A stretch of 64,000 nucleotides of DNA, from NCBI RefSeq assembly GCF_000315625.1, contig NW_005434593.1, forward strand, positions 104,254 to 168,253, written 5' to 3'. A program made the translations under genes and the position numbers. The stretch's first letter is position 1; each line of letters starts with the position of its first letter. The notes below the pieces were generated by a model. That model made no database searches. It worked only from the letters and a program-made list of their open reading frames with translations, and was not told the origin of the DNA. Positions 1 through 13,232 of the stretch are shown piece after piece. This DNA is from Guillardia theta CCMP2712. Taxonomy: Eukaryota > Cryptophyceae > Pyrenomonadales > Geminigeraceae.

Positions 1-27
1 TCCTCCTCCTCCTCCTCCTTTGCTCAG

Positions 28-141
28 TTGAGCTTGTCGTCTCTCCTCCTGAGGTTGCAGCAGGCGAGCATTCGCTACAGCTCGAGGAGGATGCTGGAAG
101 TCGCAGGTCAAGATCTTGGAGTCTACGAGGCATACGCGTGA
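28..141 (+). CDS. Possible 3'-terminal exon of an unknown gene (partial)
   Basis: A pyrimidine tract and CAG acceptor (25-27) are followed by a 37-codon open stretch ending in TGA at 139-141. The translation is Leu/Arg/Ser-rich, then ends in a short acidic-aromatic tail (DLGVYEAYA). It would be the last exon of a plus-strand gene entering from outside the window, convergent with the EF-hand gene that ends at 306. No family is recognised, and the evidence is only the acceptor plus an open frame, so this could be chance. Confidence 0.25.
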   Translation: MSLSSLLLRLQQASIRYSSRRMLEVAGQDLGVYEAYA

Positions 142-305
142 TAGGATCCTCTCCCCCTCCCCCTCTTCCTCTACTACCTCAGCCTCTCCCCTTTTATTGT
201 TTACTGGAATATACGTACAATCATGCAGAATCCTCCTCATTCTCGCTTCGGTCCTCCTGCTTCCCTCCCTCCCTCCCTCCCTCCCTCCCTCCCTCCCACC
301 CTCCT

Positions 306-1470
306 CTACAGCAGTGTGAAGGCAGCCTTGTCCGGTGCCTGAGCGGGAGGTTCTTCAAACATTGTCTTGAATTCCTGCCCTGCATCAGCCAACATCTCCT
401 CCTTCTCCCTTCCTCCTCCTTGTCCTCCTTGTTCTTCCACTGCTCTTCTCCCTCCCCTCTCCACGCCTTCCTCTCGCTCATCCTCTTCCTCTCCTTACTT
501 CTAGTCTCTCCCTCTCCCTCTCCTCACCTCGTAGTCGATGAAGCCACTCTGATCCTTGTCGGCCTCCTGCAGCAGAGCCTCGATGTCGATGGTGAGGGAG
601 AACCTCGTGACCTGAGGGGAGGCTGAGGGCGAGCAGAGAAGGGGAGGCAGGATAAGGGAAGGCAGACAACGGGAGGCAGGACAAGGGAGGGGAGGGGAGG
701 GGAGGGGAGGAGCAAGCAGCAGCAGCTTCACCAGGGATCGAAGTCGGTCAGTGTCAACTTGACCGCTCTTGTCTCGGTTGCCTCCCATTGCTGAACGAAA
801 GTCACGAGGGAAGGCGGAGGAACGGAGGGGACAGAGAGAGGGAGGAGGGAGGGAGGGAGAGAGGGAGGAGGGAGGGAGGGAGGGGACGTGGAGAGGGAGG
901 AGAGGTTTGCCTATCCAAGCAGCGATGGTATCAGCTTCGCTACTGTCGTACTCAGACTGCTTCTTGTGTCTGCTGATGATCGAGACGAACTCTGTGAAGT
1001 CTATCGACCCAGACTCATCCGTATCCAGCTCGAGAAACATCTTGGCCATGTCCTGCACCTAGCTGAGCTCCTCCTCCCTCCCCCCCCCATCCTCCTTCCC
1101 CCTTCCTCCTCCTCCTCTTCCACTTCCTCCTGCTCCTCCTGCTCCTCCTCTCGCTTGCCTCATCACTTGGATTCTGACCCATCGCCATCAGCGTCTTCTT
1201 GAGCTCCCAAGGTTCGATGGTGCCTGAGTTGTCAGCGTCTAGAAGCGTGTGAGTGTGTGACTGCAGAAGGATGAACGTAGGAAAGAGAAGGAAGAAACAA
1301 CAAAAACAGATGGAGGGTAAGACAAGACATGTTCAAGAGAATGGCAACATCACTCAGTGAGTGATATCATGATCTCAGGAACATCAAGAGATGTTGACTT
1401 CACCGAACTGTGAGAAAGCTTCTCGGCACTTGGCGAGCTCATCTTCAGTCAGACCGCCGATGCCTCCCAT
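306..1470 (-). CDS. Four-EF-hand calcium-binding protein, centrin/calmodulin superfamily, axonemal type
   Basis: The start ATG (1468-1470) gives MGGIGGLTEDELAKCREAFS, with an in-frame TGA three codons upstream. About six exons encode roughly 165 residues with four EF-hands in order: DADNSGTIEPWE (about 1180-1245), DTDESGSIDFTE (about 1000-1040), a degenerate NRDKSGQVDTDR (about 740-785), and DKDQSGFIDYEE (about 528-560, finished by the last exon). The last exon (306-about 376) ends in a Pro/Ala-rich tail, APDKAAFTLL. Loops 1, 2 and 4 keep the acidic positions that bind calcium; loop 3 begins with Asn and ends without a Glu, so it probably binds weakly. Two introns fit best as GC-AG. The FxLTIDIExLLQE stretch before loop 4 resembles axonemal or radial-spoke EF-hand proteins more than true calmodulin, but the exact subfamily is inference. 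Confidence 0.85.
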
Positions 1471-1989
1471 GTTGCCTCAAGATCACCTCCACTTCCTCTG
1501 CTCTGCTTCGCTCGCCCCTCCCCTTCCCCCTCACCTCTCCTCCTCTTCTCTCTTCTTCTCTCTCCTCCTCTTCTCTCTCCTTCCCTCTCCTCCTCTTCTC
1601 TCTCCTTCCCTCTCCTCTTCTCTTCTTGCTCAGTCGTTCACCAGCTAGCTTACACTGCCTGTCCGTTGAGGTTCACTTGACAACTTTGACAACTTTTTAT
1701 AAGTTCCCCTGCTTGTCGTGCGTGCGGCCGTCGCTTGCGTGGTTGGAGTGCCGGTTTTCGCTGCCTCCTTCGTTTCCTAGTATTTTTATTGAGGCGGGTT
1801 TGTAGGCTTTATCCTCCCCCTCCTTTGTTTGCTCCGGTTTGTCCTTCTTTTTCAGTCAATAAAGAAGATCGATAATTTCAAAAGGTCTCCAACTCGAGTC
1901 CTATGCTGGAGTGACTGGATGTCTTGCTGCCCCTCATCTCGCGGTTCTCTACACTGAGGCGGGTTTGCATAACTAGTCCTTCCTCGCTG
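1471..1989. other. Intergenic, pyrimidine-rich; no gene seen
   Basis: The part from 1500 to 1640 is a CTCCTCTTCTCTC-type pyrimidine tract. The rest is unique sequence without a supported exon. An AATAAA on the plus strand near 1857 has no convincing plus-strand gene before it. Confidence 0.5.
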
Positions 1990-4138
1990 CTACTTGACCT
2001 GCTTGCCACCGCCTGACTTGCGCGACCTGAGAAGGTCAGCAGCCGTCGGGATTTTCTCAACTGCTCTCCCCGCGTCGCTCCGCTTGTCGTCGCTCTTCTT
2101 GTCCTGCCTCGAGGTGTCTTCCTCCTGCTCAGTCTTGAGCTGCTTGGTGTCAGGCTTAGAGTTTGAGCGAGGAGAACGTCTGGAAGGACTGACGGAGTTT
2201 CTTGTGCTGAGGTCATGTCTAGAAGAGTATGTGTTGTTGTTGTTGCTGCTGCTGCTGTTGATGTTGTTGATGTTGTTGATGTTGTTGATGTTGGTTCGAG
2301 CAGTAGGGCTGATCGGTTGAGGAGAGAGCCATCTCATGCTCTCGAAGTCTCCAGCCAGATCTTTCCAGCTGTGGAGCTCGTCTTCCAAGAGCCTCTGCTT
2401 CTGCCCCTGGTACCACTGCACCTTGTCCGAGCACACTTCGCTCTGCAGGGACCTGCACTGCAGTTCCAGCTGCCGGCACTTCTCCTTCTCTGTCAGCAGG
2501 TCCTGCACCAGATGTTGGAAGCTGTCGATCCGCAGCCTGATGTCCTTGGCAAGCGACTCAACGTCCTGCATCTCCCGTATCCTCTCGCTCAGCGACTCCA
2601 CCTCCCTCTGCAGCGCCGCGTTCTGCACCCTCAGCTCGGTGCTGCCTATGATCGCCGAGTCGTTGGACTGGTTGTGCATGATCGGCGGCTCTAAGGTCGG
2701 CATGAAGGCGCTGTCGACAGGTAGCCGATCGCACATGTAATTGACCTTCTCCTGCAGGGATTGCAGGGCCTCCGACAGCATCTGCATCCCTTCCCCCTCA
2801 GCCTGCGCCGGGCGATCCCGAGGGAAGTCGTCGGGGGAGAGCTGAGAGGGGAGGGAGAGCTTGAGGTCTTGTAGCGCCAGCCTCAAGGTCTCGTCCCGCT
2901 CGATCTGCTTCTGGAGCAGCTCGTTCTCCTTCAACGCCTCTGCTCGACTTCGCTCGAGGTCAGCCACTTGCTGTTGCAGCGCCGAGAGCTGAGCAAGAGA
3001 GGACGAGGCCTCAGCCTCCTTGACGCGGAGATCCTTGCTCAGCGTGTCATTCAGCGAGTCTTTCTCTTGGATCATGGTGAGAAGCCGCTCCCTCTCGCTC
3101 TCCGACTGCTCCATTGACTTGGCTATGTAGGCCTTGAGGTGGTCGAGAGCAGAGACGACCTGTCGGTTCATGTCGGTTGGATCCTGACGGCATCAGTCAG
3201 TCGATAAATGCGATCGCCAAGAGATCAAGTCAAGATGAGACCTGCGAGGCAGCTCGCTCTTGTAGTTTCATGTTCTCTTCATAGGAGTCTTCTAGCTTCT
3301 TTCGTAGGTCAAAGATGGTGGCTTGAAGTTTGTCTTTGGTCTTGCAGCGGAAAGCAACAACTCAGCACAAGTCGCTTGTGAGAGCGGAACAAGTCAAGTC
3401 ACCTTGGTGAACTCATCATGGTTCTTCTGCATGAGGTCCTTTGTCTTCTTGAGGATCTCCTGCATTCGTCTCCCGTCCAGCTGATTCAAGGACCCGCTCA
3501 TCTCAACATCAACCACAAGGTCTTCGTAGTGCTTCTTCGCCTTGAGAGCATCTGTCTCGATCTGGTTGATCTGCTCGATCAACGAAGATATCCTCTGAGA
3601 ACCATTACGTCAACGATGATTGTCAGGTTATGCTCGTTCAACCACCTTGTCTCGTTCCAACACCATGTCTTTCAGCGACTTGTTGTCTCTTGCAAGCTTG
3701 CTGAGGATGAGGGCGTAAGGCTGGGAGGAGGAAGCAGAGCGAAGGACTTCATAGGCCTGTCAGGTGACGTCGGCAAGGGTCTGCGCAAGCAAGCAGCAGT
3801 CTCACTCGCTCTTCGGCGAAGGCGCTGCTTGAGGGCTCGACCACCAGCTTGACGAAGACCGGGTCGCTCACCAGCACTCGAGCCGCTCGCCGCATCTGAA
3901 GGTCTCGCTGGGACTGCAGCTCAGGTGAAAGGTCCAGCTCCTCCCTCTGCTGCCCTCCAGCTCCGTACGGCGTCCGCATGCCCGCGTAGAGGGAGGCTAA
4001 GAAGCTGTCGTCCTTGTTGGTGCGAGGCGAAGCAGGAGGGCTCGGGGTATTCCATGCTCGATCGGGCTTCGTGAACATGTTGTCCCTCCTCGTCGATCCC
4101 GCTGTGCGCTCTACGTTGATGTCCATCCAACTCTTCAT
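1990..4138 (-). CDS. Coiled-coil protein with disordered ends
   Basis: Five exons read in a consistent order on the minus strand: about 4138-3805, 3770-3650, 3593-3403, 3345-3247 and 3190-1990, joined by GT-AG introns (for example GAGTTCACCAAG|gtgact near 3403). The N-terminus is basic, Ser/Pro-rich and probably unstructured. From the second exon to about residue 450 the protein is heptad-like and rich in Glu/Lys/Leu/Gln (SMEQSESERERLLTMIQEKD and similar). The C-terminus is low complexity: an Asn/Ile and Ser/Asn run encoded by a trinucleotide tract at 2230-2300, then a charged Ser/Arg/Lys tail. No catalytic domain is visible. Such proteins are often cytoskeletal or centrosomal, but that is only a guess here. 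The start at 4138 directly follows an AG, so an upstream exon is possible. Confidence 0.7.
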
Positions 4139-4390
4139 CCCTGAAGCAAACTGCCTCTCCTCTGCTCTAGTTCGATGAGCTCAATGACATCTATGACGAC
4201 ACTCCTCCTGAAGGTCAAAGTCAAACTTCATCTCATCGTCTTCTGATAGAACAGCAACAAGACGAGTATGTAAACTCTCAAACTTGACCACGTGCTTAAC
4301 CTCAGCCACTGTTCACCTCAACTCATCACCTTCTCCCCTCTTGCTATCCATCCTCCTGTCCTGTCCTTTCAGGCTCCCCTCCTCTCTACT

Positions 4391-4435
4391 CTCTGTCTCT
4401 GTCTCTGTCTCTGTCTCTGTCTCTGTCTCTGTCTC
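4391..4435. repeat. (CTCTGT)n hexanucleotide microsatellite
   Basis: About seven direct CTCTGT units. It begins a long simple-sequence block in the intergenic region before the gene at 5574. Confidence 0.9.
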
Positions 4436-4624
4436 AATCCCTTCCTTACCTCCCTCCCTCTCTGTCTCTCTGTCTCAGTCTCTCTCCTCTCCTGTTCTCC
4501 TGTTCTCTCCTCTCCTGTTCTCTTCTCATCTCTTCTCTGCTCTGCTCTTCTGTCCTCTGCTCTGCTCTTCTCTTCTCTTTTCTTCTCTTCTGTCCTGTCC
4601 TGTCCTGTCCTGCCCTGTTCCCTG

Positions 4625-5008
4625 CTCTTCTCTTCTCATCTCATCTCATCTCATCTCATCTCATCTCATCTCTTCTCATCTCATCTCACCTCATCTCATC
4701 TCATCTCATCTCATTCTCATCTCATCTCATCGTCATCTCATCTCATCTCATCTCATCTCTTCTCATCTCTTCTCTTCTCTTCTCTTCTCTTCTCTTCTCT
4801 TCTCATCTCATCTCATCTCATCTCATCTCATCTCATCTCATCTCATCTCATCTCATCTCATCTCATCTCATCTCATCTCATCTCATCTCATCTCATCTCA
4901 TCTCATCTCATCTCTTCTCTTCTCATCTCATCTCATCTCATCTCATCTCATCTCATCTCATCTCTTCTCATCTCATCTCTTCTCATCTCATCTCATCTCA
5001 TCTCTTCA
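4625..5008. repeat. (TCTCA)n pentanucleotide satellite
   Basis: A nearly continuous run of the pentamer TCTCA with a TCTTC variant interspersed, occasionally broken by a single base. Less ordered CT-rich sequence from about 4480 leads into it. Long frames here (about 270 codons) are repeat artefacts encoding only Ser/His/Leu/Ile. Confidence 0.95.
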
Positions 5009-5227
5009 TTTCCTCCGGCAAGTCTCGGCTAGCAAACTTTGCTCGCAACCGTCGGCCCTTACACCTACTACCCCCACGCCCTCTTTCACTGTACTTCTCT
5101 CCTAACTTCACCCCTCCCCTCGCCAATATGTTCTTCCACCCCTCTGTAACGAATGAATTTGACAGGAATATGAGGGGTAGGGTACATCACATAATCGGGG
5201 TGGCCTCATCCATGCCAGGAAATTGTT

Positions 5228-5289
5228 AGAGAAAGTCCTGCTCCTGCTCCTGCTCCTGCTCCTCCTCCTCCTCCTCCTCCTCCTCCTCC

Positions 5290-5322
<33 letters not shown>
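5228..5322. repeat. Triplet and hexamer microsatellite cluster
   Basis: CTCCTG units pass into (CTC)n and then (ATC)n without interruption. The cluster is intergenic, about 250 bases before the start at 5574. Confidence 0.9.
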
Positions 5323-5326
<4 letters not shown>

Positions 5327-5573
5327 CTGGCCTTGATCCTCCTCCTGTCTTCATCCTCCTCTGCTCTCTCTCTCATTCTTGACTCTTGTTCCCATCATCC
5401 TCTCTTTGTTCTCCTCGCTGATTCCTGCTCTCATTCCTTGCCATTACTCTCAGTCCTTCCTCTCCCCAAACTGATCTCTTCCCCTGCTTGACCCGCTCTT
5501 ACGTTTCTGTCTCTCCTTCAATTCTCCTGCCCTTTTTTCGCTCTTCGCGTCCCCTGCAGCCTCCGACCTCACC

Positions 5574-6572
5574 ATGAGCTCGTATGCCACTCAGCCTCTT
5601 TTCTCTCAAGCGCTACCAGCCTCCTGCTCGTCTCTTTCCAGCGAATCCTTCTCTTCAACGACCTCCTCGACTTCTCCATCGGCGTTTCCAGTTGACGTGC
5701 TCTCGCGAGCATCCCGTTACCTGTGCTACAGGACGCGAGATGAAGATACCGATGTTGTTCTGGTCTTGGGATGCGGGTCTACTGCCCCTCCGACCCTAGC
5801 GGCTGAACGAGCATACAAGGCCATGCACCGGCAGGAGGAAGAGGCGAGAAAGATGCTGCTGATATTCAGCGGTGGGATCGGGAGGTTTACGAAGAAGCTC
5901 GTGGACATGGTGGAAGAGGAAGGGATGAACGTCAAGAGGACGGAACCATCGATGTCGCCATGCTCAGGCCTTGACGCGAAGGGCGTCTATGTGACACTCG
6001 AGAGCTTGTCGAGTTTGATAGGGGACGAGAAGAAGAAGCTGCTGGTGGACGAGGAGCAAATGATGAGGTACAACAGGACAGGAGGAGAGAAGAGCGAGGT
6101 AGAATCGCTCCTGACCGAGGCCGATATCTTTCTTGAGATCTTCCTCAACAAGCTCAAGGCCTTGTATGGGGACGAGCTCCTCCCTCCGATTCGTCTCTTC
6201 GACAGACACTCCCTCCCCTCCCAACTCATCCTCTCCAAGGGCCTGACCATCCTCGTCGAGTCGGCGAGCACCAACACAGGGGAAAACATCATGTTCTCCC
6301 TGGTGACTCAGCTTCTTGTGTTGGAGGATGAAGATGCTCATGATAGCTTCAGGACATCTTGAAGTCTGCTGGGTTTGACCACAAGGCATACAGGACATGT
6401 CTCATCGATCACCCGTCAGCGCTCTTGGCTCTTTTCATTCTCTTCTTGTAACATCGCCGCAGGCTCCTTCAGAGGAGAGCGTACATGGTGTTCCTCCGTC
6501 ACTTCGGCTTTCATCCCACCTCCTGTCCACCTGAGGTGAGAAGAGAAAATCTTGCTGCTGCCGCCGCCGCCA

Positions 6573-6626
<54 letters not shown>

Positions 6627-6831
6627 ATGATGATTCTGCTGGGAGGCTCTAACGGCCCTGATGCAGTTAAAAGAGGTATCGGACATGTCCGAGGAGGAGA
6701 AGAAAGAGACTCTAGTCACTTGCAGCGGCGAATTCCGGCGCTTGCTCCAGTATTCCAAGCTCGGTTTCTTCGAGCTGCCCGATGACTTCCCGCTCGAGCT
6801 TGCAGAAGAGATGATGTCGCTGCTGCCTTGA
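5574..6831 (+). CDS. DUF218/YdcF-ElyC-like protein
   Basis: Four exons, 5574-6302, 6353-6414, 6463-6535 and 6667-6831, join in phase to 343 codons (342 aa). The introns are 50, 48 and 131 nt with GT-AG ends. Family hallmarks are visible in order: VVLVLGCG near residue 63 (the glycine-rich first strand), KMLLIFSGG near residue 95 (second conserved glycine loop), ESASTNTGENIMFS near residue 230 (the E..S.NT.EN motif) and a CLIDHPLLQRRA segment formed across the exon 2/3 junction, matching the family's H..RA region. Bacterial relatives act in envelope metabolism; eukaryotic roles are unknown to me. The N-terminal 45 residues are Ser/Thr-rich with no clear signal peptide. The ATG follows CTCACC and is the first in frame. 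Confidence 0.85.
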
Positions 6832-7096
6832 GCGGGAGCTACGAGTCGACCGACGTGTCATGTTGTGTATCGTTGAAGTGAGATGCTTGCAACTGTGTGA
6901 GCATTATTGCCGTCGTGCAGGCTCCTGCATTGGCTTGTCGTCTGTCATGGCAGGAGGAGGGAGGAGGTCGAGGAGCTTCTTACCTTGTCTGTTGTGCTGC
7001 TCTCGTCTACGTTGGCTCCAAAGGACAAGTGTGCTGTTGTAAGCTCGATACATTCGTCCTCGGGGTCCGACCTCTCCTGCTGCTACCACACGGCAG
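6832..7096. other. Short convergent intergenic region
   Basis: Lies between the stop of the DUF218 gene and the stop of the transporter on the opposite strand. No feature seen. Confidence 0.4.
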
Positions 7097-9960
<2,864 letters not shown>

Positions 9961-10292
9961 CTCCTCATCAAGATCCTTGATACACCAGATCAAATTCCAC
10001 CGATCACCTCGGTCAGCGCTGCATGCCCGTCACCTCCTGCTTTTCAAGAAGGTCATGCCTCATGCATTTGCTCTCGTCAGCGCTGCTCTATGTACTCTCC
10101 ACGCTCTCCTCCTCCTCCTCTTCCTCCTCCTCGTCCTCCTCCTCCTCTCTGTTGCCTCTTTCTCCCTTCCCCTAAACACTCCTTTCCTCCCTGTCCTCCT
10201 GCTACTGATGATTTTAATCTTGTCCCTGCCGCCCTTCCTGATCTTCTTTCTCCTCCTGCCAAATTCTGCCCAGCCTGCTCCTGCTGCTCCTG

Positions 10293-10338
<46 letters not shown>

Positions 10339-10450
10339 CTCATCCTGCCTCGTACCTCCTACCTCCTCCTCTTCCTCCTCCTCCTCCTCCTCCTCCTCCT
10401 CCTTCGAATCTTCTACCACCCTGCCGAGCTCATGTTCCAAGCGTGAGTTT
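9961..10450. repeat. Low-complexity CTCCTC / GCTCCT block upstream of the transporter
   Basis: From about 10090 to 10420 the sequence is mostly CTC/CCT triplets, with GCTCCT hexamers at 10275-10335. No exon is supported. It lies 5' of the minus-strand transporter. Confidence 0.7.
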
Positions 10451-10555
10451 TACAGTGTAAAAAAAACCAACGGGCCGGCCCGGCTGTTGCCGGCAGCCCG
10501 AGTGAGGCACTGAGAAATGAAAGTCGAGGTACTATTGGTTTAAAAATCTTTTTTT

Positions 10556-10590
10556 CTCAAAGTTAAGTTAAAAATCAGTACGAGGACAAT
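10556..10590 (+). repeat. Dispersed 35-nt repeat, copy 1
   Basis: The segment starting CTCAAAGTTAAGTTAAAA and ending CAGTACGAGGACAAT recurs at 24602-24635 in the same orientation, with one A missing. In both places a GGCCGGCCCG-rich stretch lies 60-120 bases upstream. It may be part of a degraded mobile element; no ends or reading frame were found. Confidence 0.75.
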
Positions 10591-10747
10591 GTTGTTTTAG
10601 TTAATAATAATTCACTACTGTGTGCTGAGTCATGATCGCCGATACCGGTACTTGATGGGGTGAATTGGGGGGTGGGGGTAGCGATGCGCTCACTATGACC
10701 GCCGCCACCTTTGCGGATGTTGCTGCACTTGAGCTTGCACCGAGCAC

Positions 10748-10831
10748 GTGGGCGATTTGTACCGGCTCTTGGCACTTGGTACTAACTTCGTGGGCAATTT
10801 GTACCAGCTCGTGGCACTTTGTACTAACTTC
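10748..10831 (+). repeat. Two 42-bp tandem units
   Basis: Units 10748-10789 and 10790-10831 start GTGGGC and end GTACTAACTTC, differing at about five positions. Partly matching pieces (TTTGTACCACGAGC near 10850, then TTGTACTAG) follow. The stretch is AT-richer than its surroundings and holds several GTAC sites. Confidence 0.8.
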
Positions 10832-11160
10832 CTGAAGAAGCTGACTTATTTGTACCACGAGCACTGGATCTCAATCGCCGATTCGTACTAGAAATCGAGT
10901 ATTGCTGAGAGTGACAGGTACAGATATTAGTACCTGATTTATATAAATTTTGTACTAGTGAAGATGCAACTTTCGGCCACAGGTGTGCTGGATTTGGGAA
11001 CATGGTACCCCTAACCCCCCCTTATGACCACAAAGGTACGGGTGAGTGAGATTAGAGGGTGGATTATAAGATTTTCGGGGGATGTTTCCCTCTTCCACCC
11101 CTGCTCTGGAAAGAGGGGTCCTAGCAACACGACTATCTGTTCTCCCGCCCGATCCCCACC

Positions 11161-11372
11161 AGTCTCTCCTCTCCTCTCCTCTCCTCTCCTCTCCTCTCCT
11201 CTCCTCTCCTCTCCTCTCCTCTCCTCTCCTCTCTCCTCTCCTCTCTCCTCTCCTCTCCTCTCCTCTCCTCTCTCCTCTCCTCTCCTCTCCTGTCCTCTCC
11301 TGTCCTGTCCTCTCCTCTCCTCTCCTCTCCTCTCCTCTCCTCTCCTCTCCTCTCCTCTCCTCTCCTCTCCTC
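11161..11372. repeat. (TCTCC)n pentanucleotide satellite, left block
   Basis: Nearly pure CTCCT units with an occasional TCTCTCC slip and a few GTCCT variants. The same repeat resumes on the far side of the gap at 11791-12783. Confidence 0.95.
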
Positions 11373-11450
11373 CCTTCCCCTCCTGCTCTCTGCTCTCCTC
11401 TTCTGCCCTCTGTCTCCACATCCGCCTCCTTGTCTTACTTCTCGTCGCAG

Positions 11451-11643
11451 AATCGCGTCAGGAAAGTGGTCGACTGCATGTTCCAGCAGGAGCAGGAGCA
11501 CTTCCTCCGCTCGGGTCTCGACAGCCGCCAGACTCAGGTGGAAGGCAGCTGGGAGGTGGGAAGGAGCTGAGCACGTGCTGGTCAGGTCAAGATGAAGTCA
11601 CTTGCCATGGCGCTTCTAGAGCTGGGACATCACTTCAAGCAGG
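11451..11643 (+). CDS. Two orphan exons of an unidentified gene (partial)
   Basis: A good acceptor (tcgtcgcag) precedes an open stretch encoding NRVRKVVDCMFQQEQEHFLR and then SGLDSRQTQVEGSWE, ending at a gtggga donor near 11556. A second open stretch, after gtcaag at about 11590, encodes MKSLAMALLELGHHFKQ and ends at a gtgagc donor (11643). The helical, charged composition is protein-like. The 5' side is satellite DNA and the 3' side runs into satellite and a gap, so neither end is visible and no family can be named. Confidence 0.45.
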
Positions 11644-11790
11644 TGAGCTGCTGTGACTCGAAGTTGGGTCCTTGTTCCTCTGCTCTGCTCTGCTCTGCTC
11701 TGCTCTGCTCTCTGCTCTTGCCTATTCTTCTGTCGTCTCTGCTCAGCTCTTGTCTTCGTCCTCAATTCACCTCTCCTCTCTTCTCGTCCT

Positions 11791-12783
11791 NNNNNNNNNN
11801 NNNNNNNNNNNNNNNNNNNNNNNNNNNNNNNNNNNNNNNNNNNNNNNNNNNNNNNNNNNNNNNNNNNNNNNNNNNNNNNNNNNNNNNNNNNNNNNNNNNN
11901 NNNNNNNNNNNNNNNNNNNNNNNNNNNNNNNNNNNNNNNNNNNNNNNNNNNNNNNNNNNNNNNNNNNNNNNNNNNNNNNNNNNNNNNNNNNNNNNNNNNN
12001 NNNNNNNNNNNNNNNNNNNNNNNNNNNNNNNNNNNNNNNNNNNNNNNNNNNNNNNNNNNNNNNNNNNNNNNNNNNNNNNNNNNNNNNNNNNNNNNNNNNN
12101 NNNNNNNNNNNNNNNNNNNNNNNNNNNNNNNNNNNNNNNNNNNNNNNNNNNNNNNNNNNNNNNNNNNNNNNNNNNNNNNNNNNNNNNNNNNNNNNNNNNN
12201 NNNNNNNNNNNNNNNNNNNNNNNNNNNNNNNNNNNNNNNNNNNNNNNNNNNNNNNNNNNNNNNNNNNNNNNNNNNNNNNNNNNNNNNNNNNNNNNNNNNN
12301 NNNNNNNNNNNNNNNNNNNNNNNNNNNNNNNNNNNNNNNNNNNNNNNNNNNNNNNNNNNNNNNNNNNNNNNNNNNNNNNNNNNNNNNNNNNNNNNNNNNN
12401 NNNNNNNNNNNNNNNNNNNNNNNNNNNNNNNNNNNNNNNNNNNNNNNNNNNNNNNNNNNNNNNNNNNNNNNNNNNNNNNNNNNNNNNNNNNNNNNNNNNN
12501 NNNNNNNNNNNNNNNNNNNNNNNNNNNNNNNNNNNNNNNNNNNNNNNNNNNNNNNNNNNNNNNNNNNNNNNNNNNNNNNNNNNNNNNNNNNNNNNNNNNN
12601 NNNNNNNNNNNNNNNNNNNNNNNNNNNNNNNNNNNNNNNNNNNNNNNNNNNNNNNNNNNNNNNNNNNNNNNNNNNNNNNNNNNNNNNNNNNNNNNNNNNN
12701 NNNNNNNNNNNNNNNNNNNNNNNNNNNNNNNNNNNNNNNNNNNNNNNNNNNNNNNNNNNNNNNNNNNNNNNNNNNNNNNNNNN
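11791..12783. other. Assembly gap (993 N)
   Basis: Unsequenced bases inside the TCTCC satellite; true length unknown. Long frames that cross it contain only unknown residues. Confidence 1.
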
Positions 12784-13058
12784 CTCTCCTGTCCTGTCTC
12801 TCCTCTCTCTCCTCTCTCTCCTCTCCTCTCCTCTCCTGTCCTCTCCTCTCCTCTCCTCTCCTCTCCTGTCCTCTCCTGTCCTCTCCTGTCCTCTCCCTGT
12901 CCTCTCCTGTCCTCTCCTCTCCTCTCCTCTCCTCTCCTCTCCTCTCCTCTCCTCTCCTTGGCTTGTCTTGTCCTGTCCTCTCCTCTCCTCTCCTCTCCTC
13001 TCCTCTCCTCTCCTCTCCTCTCCTCTCCTCTCCTCTCCTCTCCTCTCCTCTCCTCTCC
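12784..13058. repeat. (TCTCC)n pentanucleotide satellite, right block
   Basis: Continuation of the satellite seen at 11161-11372, with TGTCC variants, ending at about 13058. The following 170 bases are unique T-rich sequence before the start at 13233. Confidence 0.95.
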
Positions 13059-13232
13059 TGGGCTACCTTCTATCCATTTATCTCTCCTTCTTTTCTCTTC
13101 TCTCCTCTCCTGTTCCCTCCTCTCACTTGATCTCTTCTGTTCTCTCCTTTTGCTCTATTTAGTTCACCTTATGCCAACCATGCTTGTTTCTAGACATGAT
13201 AATTTTTGTTACAGGCACTTCAAAAACTTAAG

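Noticed and set aside
4284-5105. Two overlapping frames of about 250-270 codons on the plus strand
   Set aside because: Pure pentamer-repeat translation (Ser/His/Leu/Ile) with no unique sequence.
10601-10864. 87-codon minus-strand frame with repeated EVSTKC motifs
   Set aside because: The motif repeat simply reflects the 42-bp tandem DNA repeat; no splice sites or start context.
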